A DNA stretch of 14,441 bases from Deltaproteobacteria bacterium UBA5329 (GCA_002408185.1 DHQV01000059.1:1-14441), one strand, 5' to 3'; positions 6,130 to 13,187 are shown, numbered from the stretch's first letter. The notes: generated from the letters alone by a model not told the origin. Made by a program: numbers and translations.

Positions 6130-8396
6130 CTTTGTCTCGATTCTATTTTGATGATCCGGGAAAAAGTTCCCCGATTCCAGAGTTGCTTAACACCCTTTCC
6201 GCGCCACACATAATAATATCTATCCCCCGCTTGTTTCCACAGGGTGATATCACCTTCCTGCGGCCCAGCAGCAATTAATATGAACAGATAATCTTTTACC
6301 ACATCTTTTAAGGAACCTTCAATAAAATCATACATTTTTATACCCGACGAGAGCATTCGATTGATGTCGTTTACCCTCGAGCTATCTATCCGTACACCGG
6401 GATCTGTTTCTATCTCAATAAATTCATAGAAGCTTTCGATCCCGACCGGAAGAGCATCCGTCAGGGCTATCTTTGGCAGCGGGTGGTATTTTCCCTTTGT
6501 CCTGATGGGTATCCCGGAGGCTTTCATAGCCCTGACAAGAATACTCATCGTGTCAAGGTGCCCGATATACCGCGCGTCCCCGTATTTGCCGTAACGAAAC
6601 GTGATCTTTTTTGCGGGTGCAAGGCTGTTGGCAGCCTGGCCGGTATCACGGGCGGCTGCACCCGTTTTGACCCCTGCCGCCCTGGCGGGTGCCAGGCCAT
6701 CGGTCTTGCCGCATGAAAGGCCGCACCCCGCACATCCGTTCAAACAATCGGCAGTCATGTCGCCGGATTCGGCCTTTGCAAGCTCGTCCCGGAGAAACTG
6801 TGTATCGAAGCCCATATCGACAACATCCCAGGCCAATGCACCATGCGGGTCAAGGGCACCGGTATATGCTTTCATATCGATCGAATTCTTCTCAAACCAG
6901 TCACGGTATGGATCGAACGAAAAAAACTCACGCCATGCCTCCAGGCGAACGTTGCGGTCATGGAGATACTCGAACAAGGGTGAAAGACTCTCGTCCACCC
7001 TTGCGACAATTCCCTCGACAATACTGACCGAGGTATCACGATACCTGACCCGGACACCCGTTTTTTTCAAGGCATCCTTTATCAGCATGATCTTCGCATT
7101 GAGGACAGGTTCATCATCCATCGGCAGCCACTGGAACGGAGTGTGGGGCTTCGGGGTAAAGGGTGAGACCGACAGATTTATATCGAAGCCTGCTGCCCGG
7201 AAAGGAGCTATCACGTCGCGGATCACCCTCAAGTCGTCCTCGGTCTCCCACGGGAAACCCACCATGACATAAAGCTTTAAGCGGCGCCATCCGAGGGCCT
7301 TGAGCTGTGGCAGTTGCATTACCAGGTTTTCGACATCGATATCCTTGTTGAGGCGCCGGCGAAGATGCGCTGCAGGCGCCTCAAGCGCAAATGTAAAACC
7401 GGTGCGCGCCATCTGGCCCATCGCCGCTATCTCATCTTCCCCGATACTGCCGATCTTGAGCGATGGGAGGCTGACCGACAGACCATTGTATTCCTTTCTC
7501 GCATAGTCGATCACATCGAAAAGATACCGGTAATCTCCCGAGCTTAATGACAAAAGCGATATCTCTTCATACCCGGTATTATGCAATCCTTCATCGATAA
7601 CCGCCTTGACGGCGTCGAATGAGCGCTCACGATACGGCCGGTATCCGAACCCGGCCAGACAAAACCTGCAGCCATTGCCGCAGCCGCGTGATATTTCGAC
7701 GTTCAGTCTGTTATGAACGCTGTCAACGGTGGGTATCGGGGGCCGGACCGGGTGAAATGCCCGGTCAAGGTCTTTGATGAACAGCCTTTTTACCGTCCGC
7801 GAATGAGCAGAATAAACACCGTCCAATTTGGATAATTCGCCTATGACCCTGTCGCGTCTTTCGCCGGCCATGTCCCGGTACATCGTGAGTATCGATACGA
7901 TCGCTTCGTCTCCTTCACCGGTCACAATTATGTCGAAAAAGCGTCCATACGGTTTCGGGTTGAGCATGAGTGGCCCGCCGCCGATGACGATCGGGTCGTT
8001 TCCCTCTCGTTCGTCCGAACGTATCTTTACCCCGCCAAGAGAAAGCATGTTCAACACGTTGGTAACGTTAAGCTCGTACGTCACCGAAAAGCCGATAAGG
8101 TCCATTGCTGAAAGGGGTGTTTTTGATTCAAGGGTGGTCAAAGGTTTCCCTGATCGCCTCAGATGCTCTTCCATATCGGCCCAGGGAGCGAAGCATCTTT
8201 CACACCACACCCCGTCGATCCTGTTCGAGATCTCATAGAGGAGAAACAGGCCGTAATAAGACATGGCTATCTCGTATATATCCGGATAACACAGGGCAAA
8301 ACGTACCTTGACCTCTTTCGGGTCCTTTGTTATATGGTTCGGCTCACAACCGATATACCGGGCGGGCCGCAGGATATGGCGAGGGATGTCTATCAT
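6108..8396 (-). CDS. TIGR03960/TIGR03936 radical SAM fusion protein
   Basis: This 762-residue protein joins two conserved families. Residues 1-230 match the B12-binding-like N-terminus of TIGR03960 (PARYIGCEPN; FALCYPDIYEIAMSYYG; IVIGGGPLMLNPKPYG; IVTGEGDEAI), but no DxHxxG cobalamin motif is seen. Residues 232-460 are the radical SAM core, with the 4Fe-4S cysteines Cys239, Cys243 and Cys246 in RGCGNGCRFC. A second Cys cluster, CLNGCAGCGLSC (551-562), precedes an Ala-rich linker (565-595). Residues 597-762 are the TIGR03936/DUF2344 domain (GDARYIGHLDTMSILVRAM; HPLPKIALTDALPVGIES). In many bacteria these two domains are separate neighbouring genes beside rng, as here. The reaction is unknown; a link to RNA or ribosome modification is only inference. 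No clear Shine-Dalgarno site precedes the ATG; a hairpin does. Confidence 0.9.
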   Translation of the reverse strand: MIDIPRHILRPARYIGCEPNHITKDPKEVKVRFALCYPDIYEIAMSYYGLFLLYEISNRIDGVWCERCFAPWADMEEHLRRSGKPLTTLESKTPLSAMDLIGFSVTYELNVTNVLNMLSLGGVKIRSDEREGNDPIVIGGGPLMLNPKPYGRFFDIIVTGEGDEAIVSILTMYRDMAGERRDRVIGELSKLDGVYSAHSRTVKRLFIKDLDRAFHPVRPPIPTVDSVHNRLNVEISRGCGNGCRFCLAGFGYRPYRERSFDAVKAVIDEGLHNTGYEEISLLSLSSGDYRYLFDVIDYARKEYNGLSVSLPSLKIGSIGEDEIAAMGQMARTGFTFALEAPAAHLRRRLNKDIDVENLVMQLPQLKALGWRRLKLYVMVGFPWETEDDLRVIRDVIAPFRAAGFDINLSVSPFTPKPHTPFQWLPMDDEPVLNAKIMLIKDALKKTGVRVRYRDTSVSIVEGIVARVDESLSPLFEYLHDRNVRLEAWREFFSFDPYRDWFEKNSIDMKAYTGALDPHGALAWDVVDMGFDTQFLRDELAKAESGDMTADCLNGCAGCGLSCGKTDGLAPARAAGVKTGAAARDTGQAANSLAPAKKITFRYGKYGDARYIGHLDTMSILVRAMKASGIPIRTKGKYHPLPKIALTDALPVGIESFYEFIEIETDPGVRIDSSRVNDINRMLSSGIKMYDFIEGSLKDVVKDYLFILIAAGPQEGDITLWKQAGDRYYYVWRGKGVKQLWNRGTFSRIIKIESRQRWHLNSS

Positions 8397-8400
8397 AATT

Positions 8401-8424
8401 GTTCTAGGTTCTAGTTTCCAGGTT
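8401..8424. repeat. Degenerate heptamer repeat (GTTCTAG type)
   Basis: Three 7-base units in a row read GTTCTAG, GTTCTAG and TTTCCAG, followed by GTT, in the 59-base gap between the phosphomannomutase and radical SAM genes. The same unit type (GTTCCAG) reappears in a 7-base phase at 11444-11478. The last 18 bases of this block form the left arm of the inverted repeat at 8407-8463. It may be a small spreading intergenic repeat; no function can be read from it. Confidence 0.5.
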
Positions 8425-8463
8425 GTTCTTGACGTGCAATTTCTTAACCTGAAAACTAGAACC
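8407..8463 (-). promoter_or_regulatory. 18-bp inverted repeat at the phosphomannomutase/radical SAM junction
   Basis: GGTTCTAGTTTCCAGGTT (8407-8424) and AACCTGAAAACTAGAACC (8446-8463) are inverted copies with one mismatch, separated by 21 bases. In the minus-strand transcript they would form a stem starting in the last codons of the phosphomannomutase gene, whose TAG stop (8456-8458) lies in the stem, and ending 10 bases before the radical SAM ATG. There is no T tract, so it is not a standard terminator. It could mask ribosome entry, mark an RNA processing site, or be a repeat element. Confidence 0.7.
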
Positions 8464-9811
8464 GCTTCTTTATCCTTTCCAAATCTTCCATCACAATACC
8501 CTGTATCCTATCCAACGCCTCCGGGGTGTCTGCTTCGAATCTTAGAACAAGGATCGGCTGGGTGTTCGAAGGCCTCACCAACCCCCACCCGCCGTTGAAT
8601 GTTGCCCTGACGCCGTCCGTGTCAATGATCGGGTACTTTGCACGGTAAAGTTCGGTCAATTCTCGAACCAGGTCGAATTTTACATTATCCGGGCAGTCCA
8701 TGCGCAACTCGGGGGTCGAATATGTTCTGGGAAGATCGCTCAAAAATTCCGAGACCGGCCTGCCGTCGCGTTCCATTATTTCGAGGAACCGTAACGACGC
8801 GTATATTGCGTCGTCATAACCGAAGAAACGGTCGGCAAAGAAAATATGACCGCTCATCTCCCCGCCCATCATCGCGTTTGTTTCCTTCATCTTCTGCTTG
8901 ATGAGCGAATGGCCGGCCTTCCACATAATGGGTACTCCGCCGCGCTTTGCTATATCGTCAAAAAGATTCCTCGAACATTTCACTTCGGAGATAAATGTTC
9001 CCCCTTTATTATCCTTGAGGATCTGCCGTGCGAAGATCAGCATGAGATAATCACCCCAGATTATGCCGCCTTTTTCGTCGACAACACCGATCCTGTCCGC
9101 ATCACCGTCATACCCGATCCCGACATCGGCCTTTTCCCTGAGGATAGTATCACGCAGGGCCGTGAGGTTCGCTTCGACGGTCGGGTCAGGGAAATGGTTC
9201 GGAAAACGACCGTCCATGTCGCAAAACAACTCCTTGATATTCTGACCGAATTCACGCATTATCGGTACCGCTACCACTCCGCCCGTACCGTTGCCCGCAT
9301 CGATAACCACATTGAAATTTCTTCCAATGGTGATATTTGAACGAAGGTATTCGTAATAGTCTTTTACGATATCCCCGTACTCCCTGAAGGAACCTTTGCC
9401 TGATACGAACTCCCCGGCCTCGATCGTCCTTCGCAGGTCCTGTATCTGTTCGCCATGCAGGGTCGCTTTATCGACGGCAATTTTAAAACCGTTCATGGTC
9501 GGCGGATTATGACTGCCAGTGATCATAATGCCGCCTTCAACATCCAGTTTGAAGAGTGAAAAGTAAAACAGAGGCGTCGGTGCAAGACCGATATCCGTGA
9601 CATCGAGACCGACCCCGGTCATCGCCTCTACGAGAATATCCCTGTAACGCTCCGAACTTAAACGGCAATCGCGGCAAATGGATGCGTTCTTTTTCCCGCG
9701 CGACACCATATACGAACCGAATGCCCTGCCTATGTCCCGCACAACCTCGTCCGTCAAGTCACGCTCGACATTTCCCCTTATGTCATATTCCCTGAATATT
9801 TCAGTATTCAT
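8456..9811 (-). CDS. Phosphomannomutase/phosphoglucomutase
   Basis: This 451-residue member of the alpha-D-phosphohexomutase family resembles AlgC/ManB types. The active-site phosphoserine loop is TGSHNP (98-103) with Ser100. The Mg-binding loop is DGDADR (235-240). The sugar-binding loop is GEMSGH (317-322), and the phosphate-contact loop is RPSNTQP (413-419). All four domains are present. It interconverts mannose or glucose 6- and 1-phosphates, feeding GDP-mannose, UDP-glucose and thus surface polysaccharide. Substrate choice between mannose and glucose cannot be settled here. The ATG has AAGGGGA upstream. It starts 90 bases after the DUF72 gene and ends 59 bases before the radical SAM gene. 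Its stop codon lies in an inverted repeat. Confidence 0.93.
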   Translation of the reverse strand: MNTEIFREYDIRGNVERDLTDEVVRDIGRAFGSYMVSRGKKNASICRDCRLSSERYRDILVEAMTGVGLDVTDIGLAPTPLFYFSLFKLDVEGGIMITGSHNPPTMNGFKIAVDKATLHGEQIQDLRRTIEAGEFVSGKGSFREYGDIVKDYYEYLRSNITIGRNFNVVIDAGNGTGGVVAVPIMREFGQNIKELFCDMDGRFPNHFPDPTVEANLTALRDTILREKADVGIGYDGDADRIGVVDEKGGIIWGDYLMLIFARQILKDNKGGTFISEVKCSRNLFDDIAKRGGVPIMWKAGHSLIKQKMKETNAMMGGEMSGHIFFADRFFGYDDAIYASLRFLEIMERDGRPVSEFLSDLPRTYSTPELRMDCPDNVKFDLVRELTELYRAKYPIIDTDGVRATFNGGWGLVRPSNTQPILVLRFEADTPEALDRIQGIVMEDLERIKKRF

Positions 9812-9901
9812 AGCGGTCCCCTTTTAGAAGAATTCACGATATCGCCCGAACCCGGTTCACTACTGTCACCAGACAAAACATACAGCCTTATCCTATGCAT
9901 A

Positions 9902-10717
9902 TTAATTATGAGGAGCGTGTGCTGCCGAACCAAAAACCGGTTTTCCCTTCAGAAACTCTATCATCATGAGCGCATTTTTAGCTGCCTTGCCACGGTGGCA
10001 ATTATTGAAAAAAACAAAGGTCGTACCCTGCGCCTGAGAGGCAACATCAAGGATCGGCTGCACGAACCCTTTCAATTCTTTTTCGGAATACAAATAATCG
10101 TAACGAACATCGACCGGTTCCTTGAACCATGCCCTGTTCCTTCCATGAAACCGGAAATATCCGGTGGTTGAGGTCAGGACGGGCGTGAAAGGCATCAGTC
10201 CTTTGAGCTTCGGTTCATCGACTATGCAAAACCCGAGTGAAAGTTTCCTGAGGAGATCGAAATAACACTCTTTGAACCATTGCGCATTCCGGAATTCTAT
10301 AACCGATTCATAACCGGCAAACTCATCCTTCAATTTCCGGATATAATCGATATTTTGGTCGTTCGGCAGGAACACGTACGGAAACTGGAAAAGCAATGCC
10401 TTCAAGTTTGCGCCGAGCGGCTCCACCCCTTCTTTGAAAAATCTGCAGGTCTGGCGGATATCATTCTCGACCGAATGGGTTATCCCTTTATACGCCTTCA
10501 CGACAAACGCAAAATCGCGTGGTGTACGACGCACAAAGGATTCCATAGTCTTGCGGGACGGCATCGAATAATACGTATAATTCACCTCGAGCGCCTTGAA
10601 CCCCAATATACCGACGTAGTACGGAAGCATGTCCTGTTTCCTCGTGTGCGGTGGATAAACCTCACCTATCCAATCATCAAAGGAGAAGCCGCTTGTACCG
10701 ATCAATATTTCGCTCAT
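9902..10717 (-). CDS. DUF72 (YecE-like) protein
   Basis: This 271-residue protein shows the DUF72 signature along its length: ILIGTSGFSFDDWIGEVYPP at the start, EVNYTYYSMPSRKTMESFVRRTP (44-66), FAFVVKA (69-75), LLFQFP (108-113), IEFRNAQWF (140-148), and the C-terminal FVFFNNCHRGKAAKNALMM (234-252). The family folds as a TIM barrel and its activity is unknown. It has the usual length. The ATG has no visible Shine-Dalgarno site. A good minus-strand promoter (10749-10777) stands just before it, with a predicted leader of about 25 bases. It may be the first gene of the long minus-strand run, although the 90-base gap to the next gene could hold another promoter. Confidence 0.9.
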   Translation of the reverse strand: MSEILIGTSGFSFDDWIGEVYPPHTRKQDMLPYYVGILGFKALEVNYTYYSMPSRKTMESFVRRTPRDFAFVVKAYKGITHSVENDIRQTCRFFKEGVEPLGANLKALLFQFPYVFLPNDQNIDYIRKLKDEFAGYESVIEFRNAQWFKECYFDLLRKLSLGFCIVDEPKLKGLMPFTPVLTSTTGYFRFHGRNRAWFKEPVDVRYDYLYSEKELKGFVQPILDVASQAQGTTFVFFNNCHRGKAAKNALMMIEFLKGKPVFGSAAHAPHN

Positions 10718-10726
10718 CGTTTTAAT

Positions 10727-10755
10727 TTGACAAGTAATTAGTATCTAAATAATAT
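10727..10755 (+). promoter_or_regulatory. Sigma70-type promoter for the LOG-family gene
   Basis: A perfect -35 box TTGACA (10727-10732) is followed after exactly 17 bases by TAATAT (10750-10755), which matches 4 of 6 bases of the -10 consensus. Transcription would start near 10762, giving a leader of about 30 bases before the ATG at 10793 with its AAGGGGA site. Its -10 box overlaps that of the opposite promoter at 10749-10777. Confidence 0.65.
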
Positions 10756-10777
10756 ATGTCAGCGCTCAAAATCTCAA
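10749..10777 (-). promoter_or_regulatory. Sigma70-type promoter for the DUF72 gene
   Basis: On the minus strand, TTGAGA (10777-10772) matches 5 of 6 bases of the -35 consensus and TATTAT (10754-10749) matches 5 of 6 bases of the -10 consensus, with a 17-base spacer. Transcription would start about 10742, some 25 bases before the DUF72 ATG. Five of the six -10 positions are shared with the plus-strand promoter. Confidence 0.6.
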
Positions 10778-10792
10778 GCAAAAGGGGAACGA

Positions 10793-11443
10793 ATGGAAAA
10801 ACAGTATGTCATTGACGATATGGGACTCAAGGAATCATGGAGGCTCTTTCATATCATCGCCGAATTCGTCGAAGGCTTCGAAACTCTCAGCGACATCCAT
10901 CCCGCAGTGACCATTTTCGGTAGCGCGCGTACCCAGAAAGGCGAACTACTGTACGAAAAGACATACGATATCGCCAAACTTTTCGCGAAGAATTCCTTCA
11001 ATATCATCACCGGCGGTGGTGGTGGTGTTATGGAAGCCGCAAACAAAGGTGCTAAAGAGGGGGGTGCAAGATCGATCGGGATCAACATCGAGCTTCCCTT
11101 TGAACAGAAACCCAATCCTTACGCCAACACCCGTTTGAGCTACCGCTATTTCTTCGTGAGAAAGGTGATGTTCCTCAAATATGCGGTCGCATACATCGTC
11201 ATGCCCGGCGGTTTCGGCACGCTCGACGAGTTTTTTGAAGCGATCACGCTTGTCCAGACAAAAAAGATGAGGCCTTTCCCCGTCATTCTCTACCATGCAC
11301 CATACTGGCAGGGACTCATTGATTGGATGAAGGACCAGATGTTAGGTCACAACAGGATATTAAAAGAAGACTTGGACATATTCAAGATCATGGACGATCC
11401 CCAGGAGATCGTCGATTACGTGAGAAGGTTTGTTATTCTCTAG
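10793..11443 (+). CDS. LOG-family (TIGR00730) nucleotide phosphoribohydrolase-like protein
   Basis: This 216-residue Rossmann-fold protein belongs to the LOG/lysine decarboxylase-like family. Motifs are TIFGSAR (40-46), TGGGGGVMEAANKGAKEGG (73-91) and the catalytic signature MPGGFGTLDEFFEAITLVQT (137-156), with FFVRK (120-124) supplying the conserved Arg. The usual GGGPG reads GGGGG here. Family members hydrolyse nucleoside 5'-monophosphates to base and ribose 5-phosphate; some release cytokinins, others act in purine or pyrimidine nucleotide turnover. The old name lysine decarboxylase is wrong. The exact substrate is unknown. ATG start with AAGGGGA upstream. It is followed after 24 bases by a tRNA methyltransferase gene and probably co-transcribed with it. 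Confidence 0.92.
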   Translation: MEKQYVIDDMGLKESWRLFHIIAEFVEGFETLSDIHPAVTIFGSARTQKGELLYEKTYDIAKLFAKNSFNIITGGGGGVMEAANKGAKEGGARSIGINIELPFEQKPNPYANTRLSYRYFFVRKVMFLKYAVAYIVMPGGFGTLDEFFEAITLVQTKKMRPFPVILYHAPYWQGLIDWMKDQMLGHNRILKEDLDIFKIMDDPQEIVDYVRRFVIL

Positions 11444-11478
11444 ACGACGGGTAACGGGTTCCAGGTAATGGGTAATAT
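11444..11478. repeat. Degenerate heptamer repeats in the LOG/trmI gap
   Basis: The junction can be read as five 7-base units: ACGACGG, GTAACGG, GTTCCAG, GTAATGG and GTAATAT. The third matches the unit type at 8401-8424. The array runs from the base after the LOG-family stop codon into the first codons of the methyltransferase gene, so both possible start ATGs (11468 and 11477) come from it. Confidence 0.45.
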
Positions 11479-12250
11479 GAAAACGATCGAAGACGGCCAG
11501 CTCGTATTGATAATCTGGCGAGGCAGGCGATACCTCAAGCGGATCGCCCTCGACCAGTCATTTCACGGAAAAGGCGGGATGCTCCGGTATAGCGAGCTTG
11601 TCGGAAAACCTTACGGCATAAGGATCAATGAGTATGACATCTTTGAGCCAACAATTGAAGACATCGTCATGTACGGCCTCAAACGCGAGACCCAGATCGT
11701 TTTTCCTAAGGAGAGCTTCTATATCGCCTTCCGGCTCAGTCTGAAGAAAGGTTCCCGCGTCCTTGAAGTAGGCACGGGAAGCGGCGCAAATACGTTCATT
11801 TTGTCTCATGCTGTCGGGCCGGAAGGACGCGTCGTATCGTATGAACAGGAAGAGAGGCATTTCAGGAACGCAAAACGAAACATCGAAAGGTTTTGTGAAT
11901 GGGATAATGTCGAGCTCCATAACGAGGAATTTACCGGTTACAATGGCGAGGAGTTCGACGCGGCATTCATCGACGTAAGGGAACCCTGGGCCATCCTCGA
12001 CAAGGTACGGGATGCCGTAAAGAGGAGTGCCCCGATCGGCATGATTTTGCCGACCGCCAACCAGGTATCGGATGTTCTTAAGACCCTCGAAGAGAACGGG
12101 TATGGAGATACTGAAGTCCTGGAGATCCTCATGAGGAAGTACAAGACAGTATCGGAGCGCGTCCGCCCCACCGACCGCATGATAGCACACACGGGGTATC
12201 TTGTGTTTACGAGGAAATTGGACATAACCTCACCGTCATCCGGGGCTTGA
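11468..12250 (+). CDS. trmI: tRNA (adenine-58-N1)-methyltransferase, TrmI family
   Basis: This 260-residue SAM-dependent enzyme methylates N1 of A58 in the tRNA T loop. The N-terminal beta domain includes QLVLIIWRGRRYLKRI (11-26) and HGKGGMLRYSELVGKPYG (33-50). The SAM-binding motif I is VLEVGTGSGANT (98-109), the acidic loop is VSYEQEE (123-129), motif IV is FIDVREPW (167-174), and the C-terminal RPTDRMIAHTGYLVF (233-247) is characteristic of TrmI. The start is uncertain: ATG 11468 or the in-frame ATG 11477 (Met4), both inside heptamer repeats and with poor ribosome sites. The last residues, TSPSSGA and the TGA stop, are encoded by a CGTCATCC-type intergenic repeat, so the tail is probably not part of the functional fold. 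Confidence 0.92.
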   Translation: MGNMKTIEDGQLVLIIWRGRRYLKRIALDQSFHGKGGMLRYSELVGKPYGIRINEYDIFEPTIEDIVMYGLKRETQIVFPKESFYIAFRLSLKKGSRVLEVGTGSGANTFILSHAVGPEGRVVSYEQEERHFRNAKRNIERFCEWDNVELHNEEFTGYNGEEFDAAFIDVREPWAILDKVRDAVKRSAPIGMILPTANQVSDVLKTLEENGYGDTEVLEILMRKYKTVSERVRPTDRMIAHTGYLVFTRKLDITSPSSGA

Positions 12251-12336
12251 TCCTGGATTCGGTAAATCTTGTCGTCATCTTGAGCCAGATGCCCTCTGGA
12301 TGACAGCCTCCAAGCCCTGAATGACGATATTCGGGG
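12234..12336. repeat. Cluster of degenerate palindromic repeats between convergent genes
   Basis: Three relics of the CGTCAT(T/C)-type repeat lie together. CGTCATCCGGGGCTTGATCC begins at 12234. GTCATC (12274-12279) faces GATGAC (12299-12304) around the inner stem CCAGA/TCTGG. AAGCCCTGAATGACGA (12312-12327) is an inverted copy. CCCTGAAT (12315-12322) can also pair with ATTCGGGG (12329-12336) with one G-U pair, giving an 8-bp hairpin on the plus strand. The cluster fills most of the gap between trmI and tonB and may act as a weak two-way transcription end. No T tract is present. Confidence 0.5.
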
Positions 12337-12378
12337 AATTGCGACGCGGTCTCCAAGTCTGAGACTACTGCGGGATCG

Positions 12379-13074
12379 TTAATGTAGCCTGTATTCCACC
12401 GGCAGCAGCACGTAAAGCCGGACCGGAACTTTTTTCTTGAGGTTTGTCTTTGCTACGGTGCCCCGCGCATTTTCATCCAACAGCGAGAAGCCCGAACTGG
12501 TGATCACTTTCACATCATCGATAAATCCGTTCTCACGTACCACGAAAGAGAGCACGACCTTTCCTTCCCATCCCATTCTCCGCGCTCGCTCAGGATATAC
12601 TATTCCCTGCATTATGACTTCGCGTATGAAAGAAAAATGCCGCTCGTCCGAGCCTCCTGGACTGGTATAGTTCAGCGTCTTTATACCTCCCGGGCCACTG
12701 CCTGACGATGCTGGTGATATAGTCCGGTGTGCGGCCGGGTCTCCCGAATGCTCCACGGGCCCATGCACCCCGGGCACGATATGGCCTGTTTCGTTCTTTA
12801 CGGTGGCTTCCCGACGGGTGATCGATCCATTGTCCCGAACCACATCCGGGTTTCTGGAACGTGAAGTATTTTCCTTCTTTACGGACCTTACCGGGCCCGC
12901 TTGGCTGGAGCCGGCGGCTGCCACGTCATTTCCGTCAAGCGTGACAAAATTGAGGTTTATAGCTATCGGGCCTTCTTTTTTTACGTCGAAAAATGGGATG
13001 ATCAATGCGGCTGCTACTATTATTCCATGCAGCAGAAACGAGAATAAGAACGCGGTACAGCGGCCCTCGCTCAT
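12379..13074 (-). CDS. TonB-family energy transducer protein
   Basis: This 231-residue protein (from ATG 13074) has one N-terminal membrane helix (about residues 8-28) with the SxxxH pattern Ser12-His16 (FSFLLHGIIV), matching the functionally needed Ser and His of the E. coli TonB helix. A Ser/Gly/basic periplasmic linker (about 35-140) follows. The C-terminal TonB domain (about 142-231) reads YPERARRMGWEGKVVLSFVVRENGFIDDVKVITSSGFSLLDENA. TonB carries proton-motive energy from ExbB-ExbD to outer-membrane receptors. No exbB, exbD or receptor gene is in the window. A TTG at 13092 would add six residues and also has AAGGA upstream; I prefer the ATG because GAGG stands 7 bases before it. Confidence 0.88.
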   Translation of the reverse strand: MSEGRCTAFLFSFLLHGIIVAAALIIPFFDVKKEGPIAINLNFVTLDGNDVAAAGSSQAGPVRSVKKENTSRSRNPDVVRDNGSITRREATVKNETGHIVPGVHGPVEHSGDPAAHRTISPASSGSGPGGIKTLNYTSPGGSDERHFSFIREVIMQGIVYPERARRMGWEGKVVLSFVVRENGFIDDVKVITSSGFSLLDENARGTVAKTNLKKKVPVRLYVLLPVEYRLH

Positions 13075-13112
13075 TTCCTGCCTCACGTACAAACGTGTCC
13101 TTGCATATTTGT

Positions 13113-13141
13113 AATTTATTATAAATACTGTTTGTTGTCAA
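13113..13141 (-). promoter_or_regulatory. Sigma70-type promoter for the tonB gene
   Basis: On the minus strand a perfect -35 box TTGACA (13141-13136) is followed after 17 bases by TAAATT (13118-13113), 4 of 6 bases of the -10 consensus. A perfect TATAAT (13123-13118) also lies here, but only 12 bases from that -35. The predicted transcript starts near 13106, about 32 bases before the ATG. No Fur-box-like palindrome is obvious. Confidence 0.55.
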
Positions 13142-13187
13142 AAGTTCTTCACATGTGGTAAATAAGAATAGCGGTGATTGAACGATT

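Noticed and set aside
6601..7272. A 223-codon plus-strand frame inside the radical SAM gene
   Set aside because: Antisense shadow with Ser/Arg-rich composition and no family resemblance.
12348..12366. GTCTC/GAGAC small hairpin before the tonB stop as a terminator
   Set aside because: Only a 5-bp stem and no T run on either strand; too weak to list.
13097..13125. Plus-strand promoter with TATAAA at 13120 for the small hypothetical gene
   Set aside because: TATAAA is present, but the bases 17 positions upstream (GTCCTT) do not resemble a -35 box, and TTGCAT is only 13 bases away; the AT-rich run is better explained by the tonB promoter.
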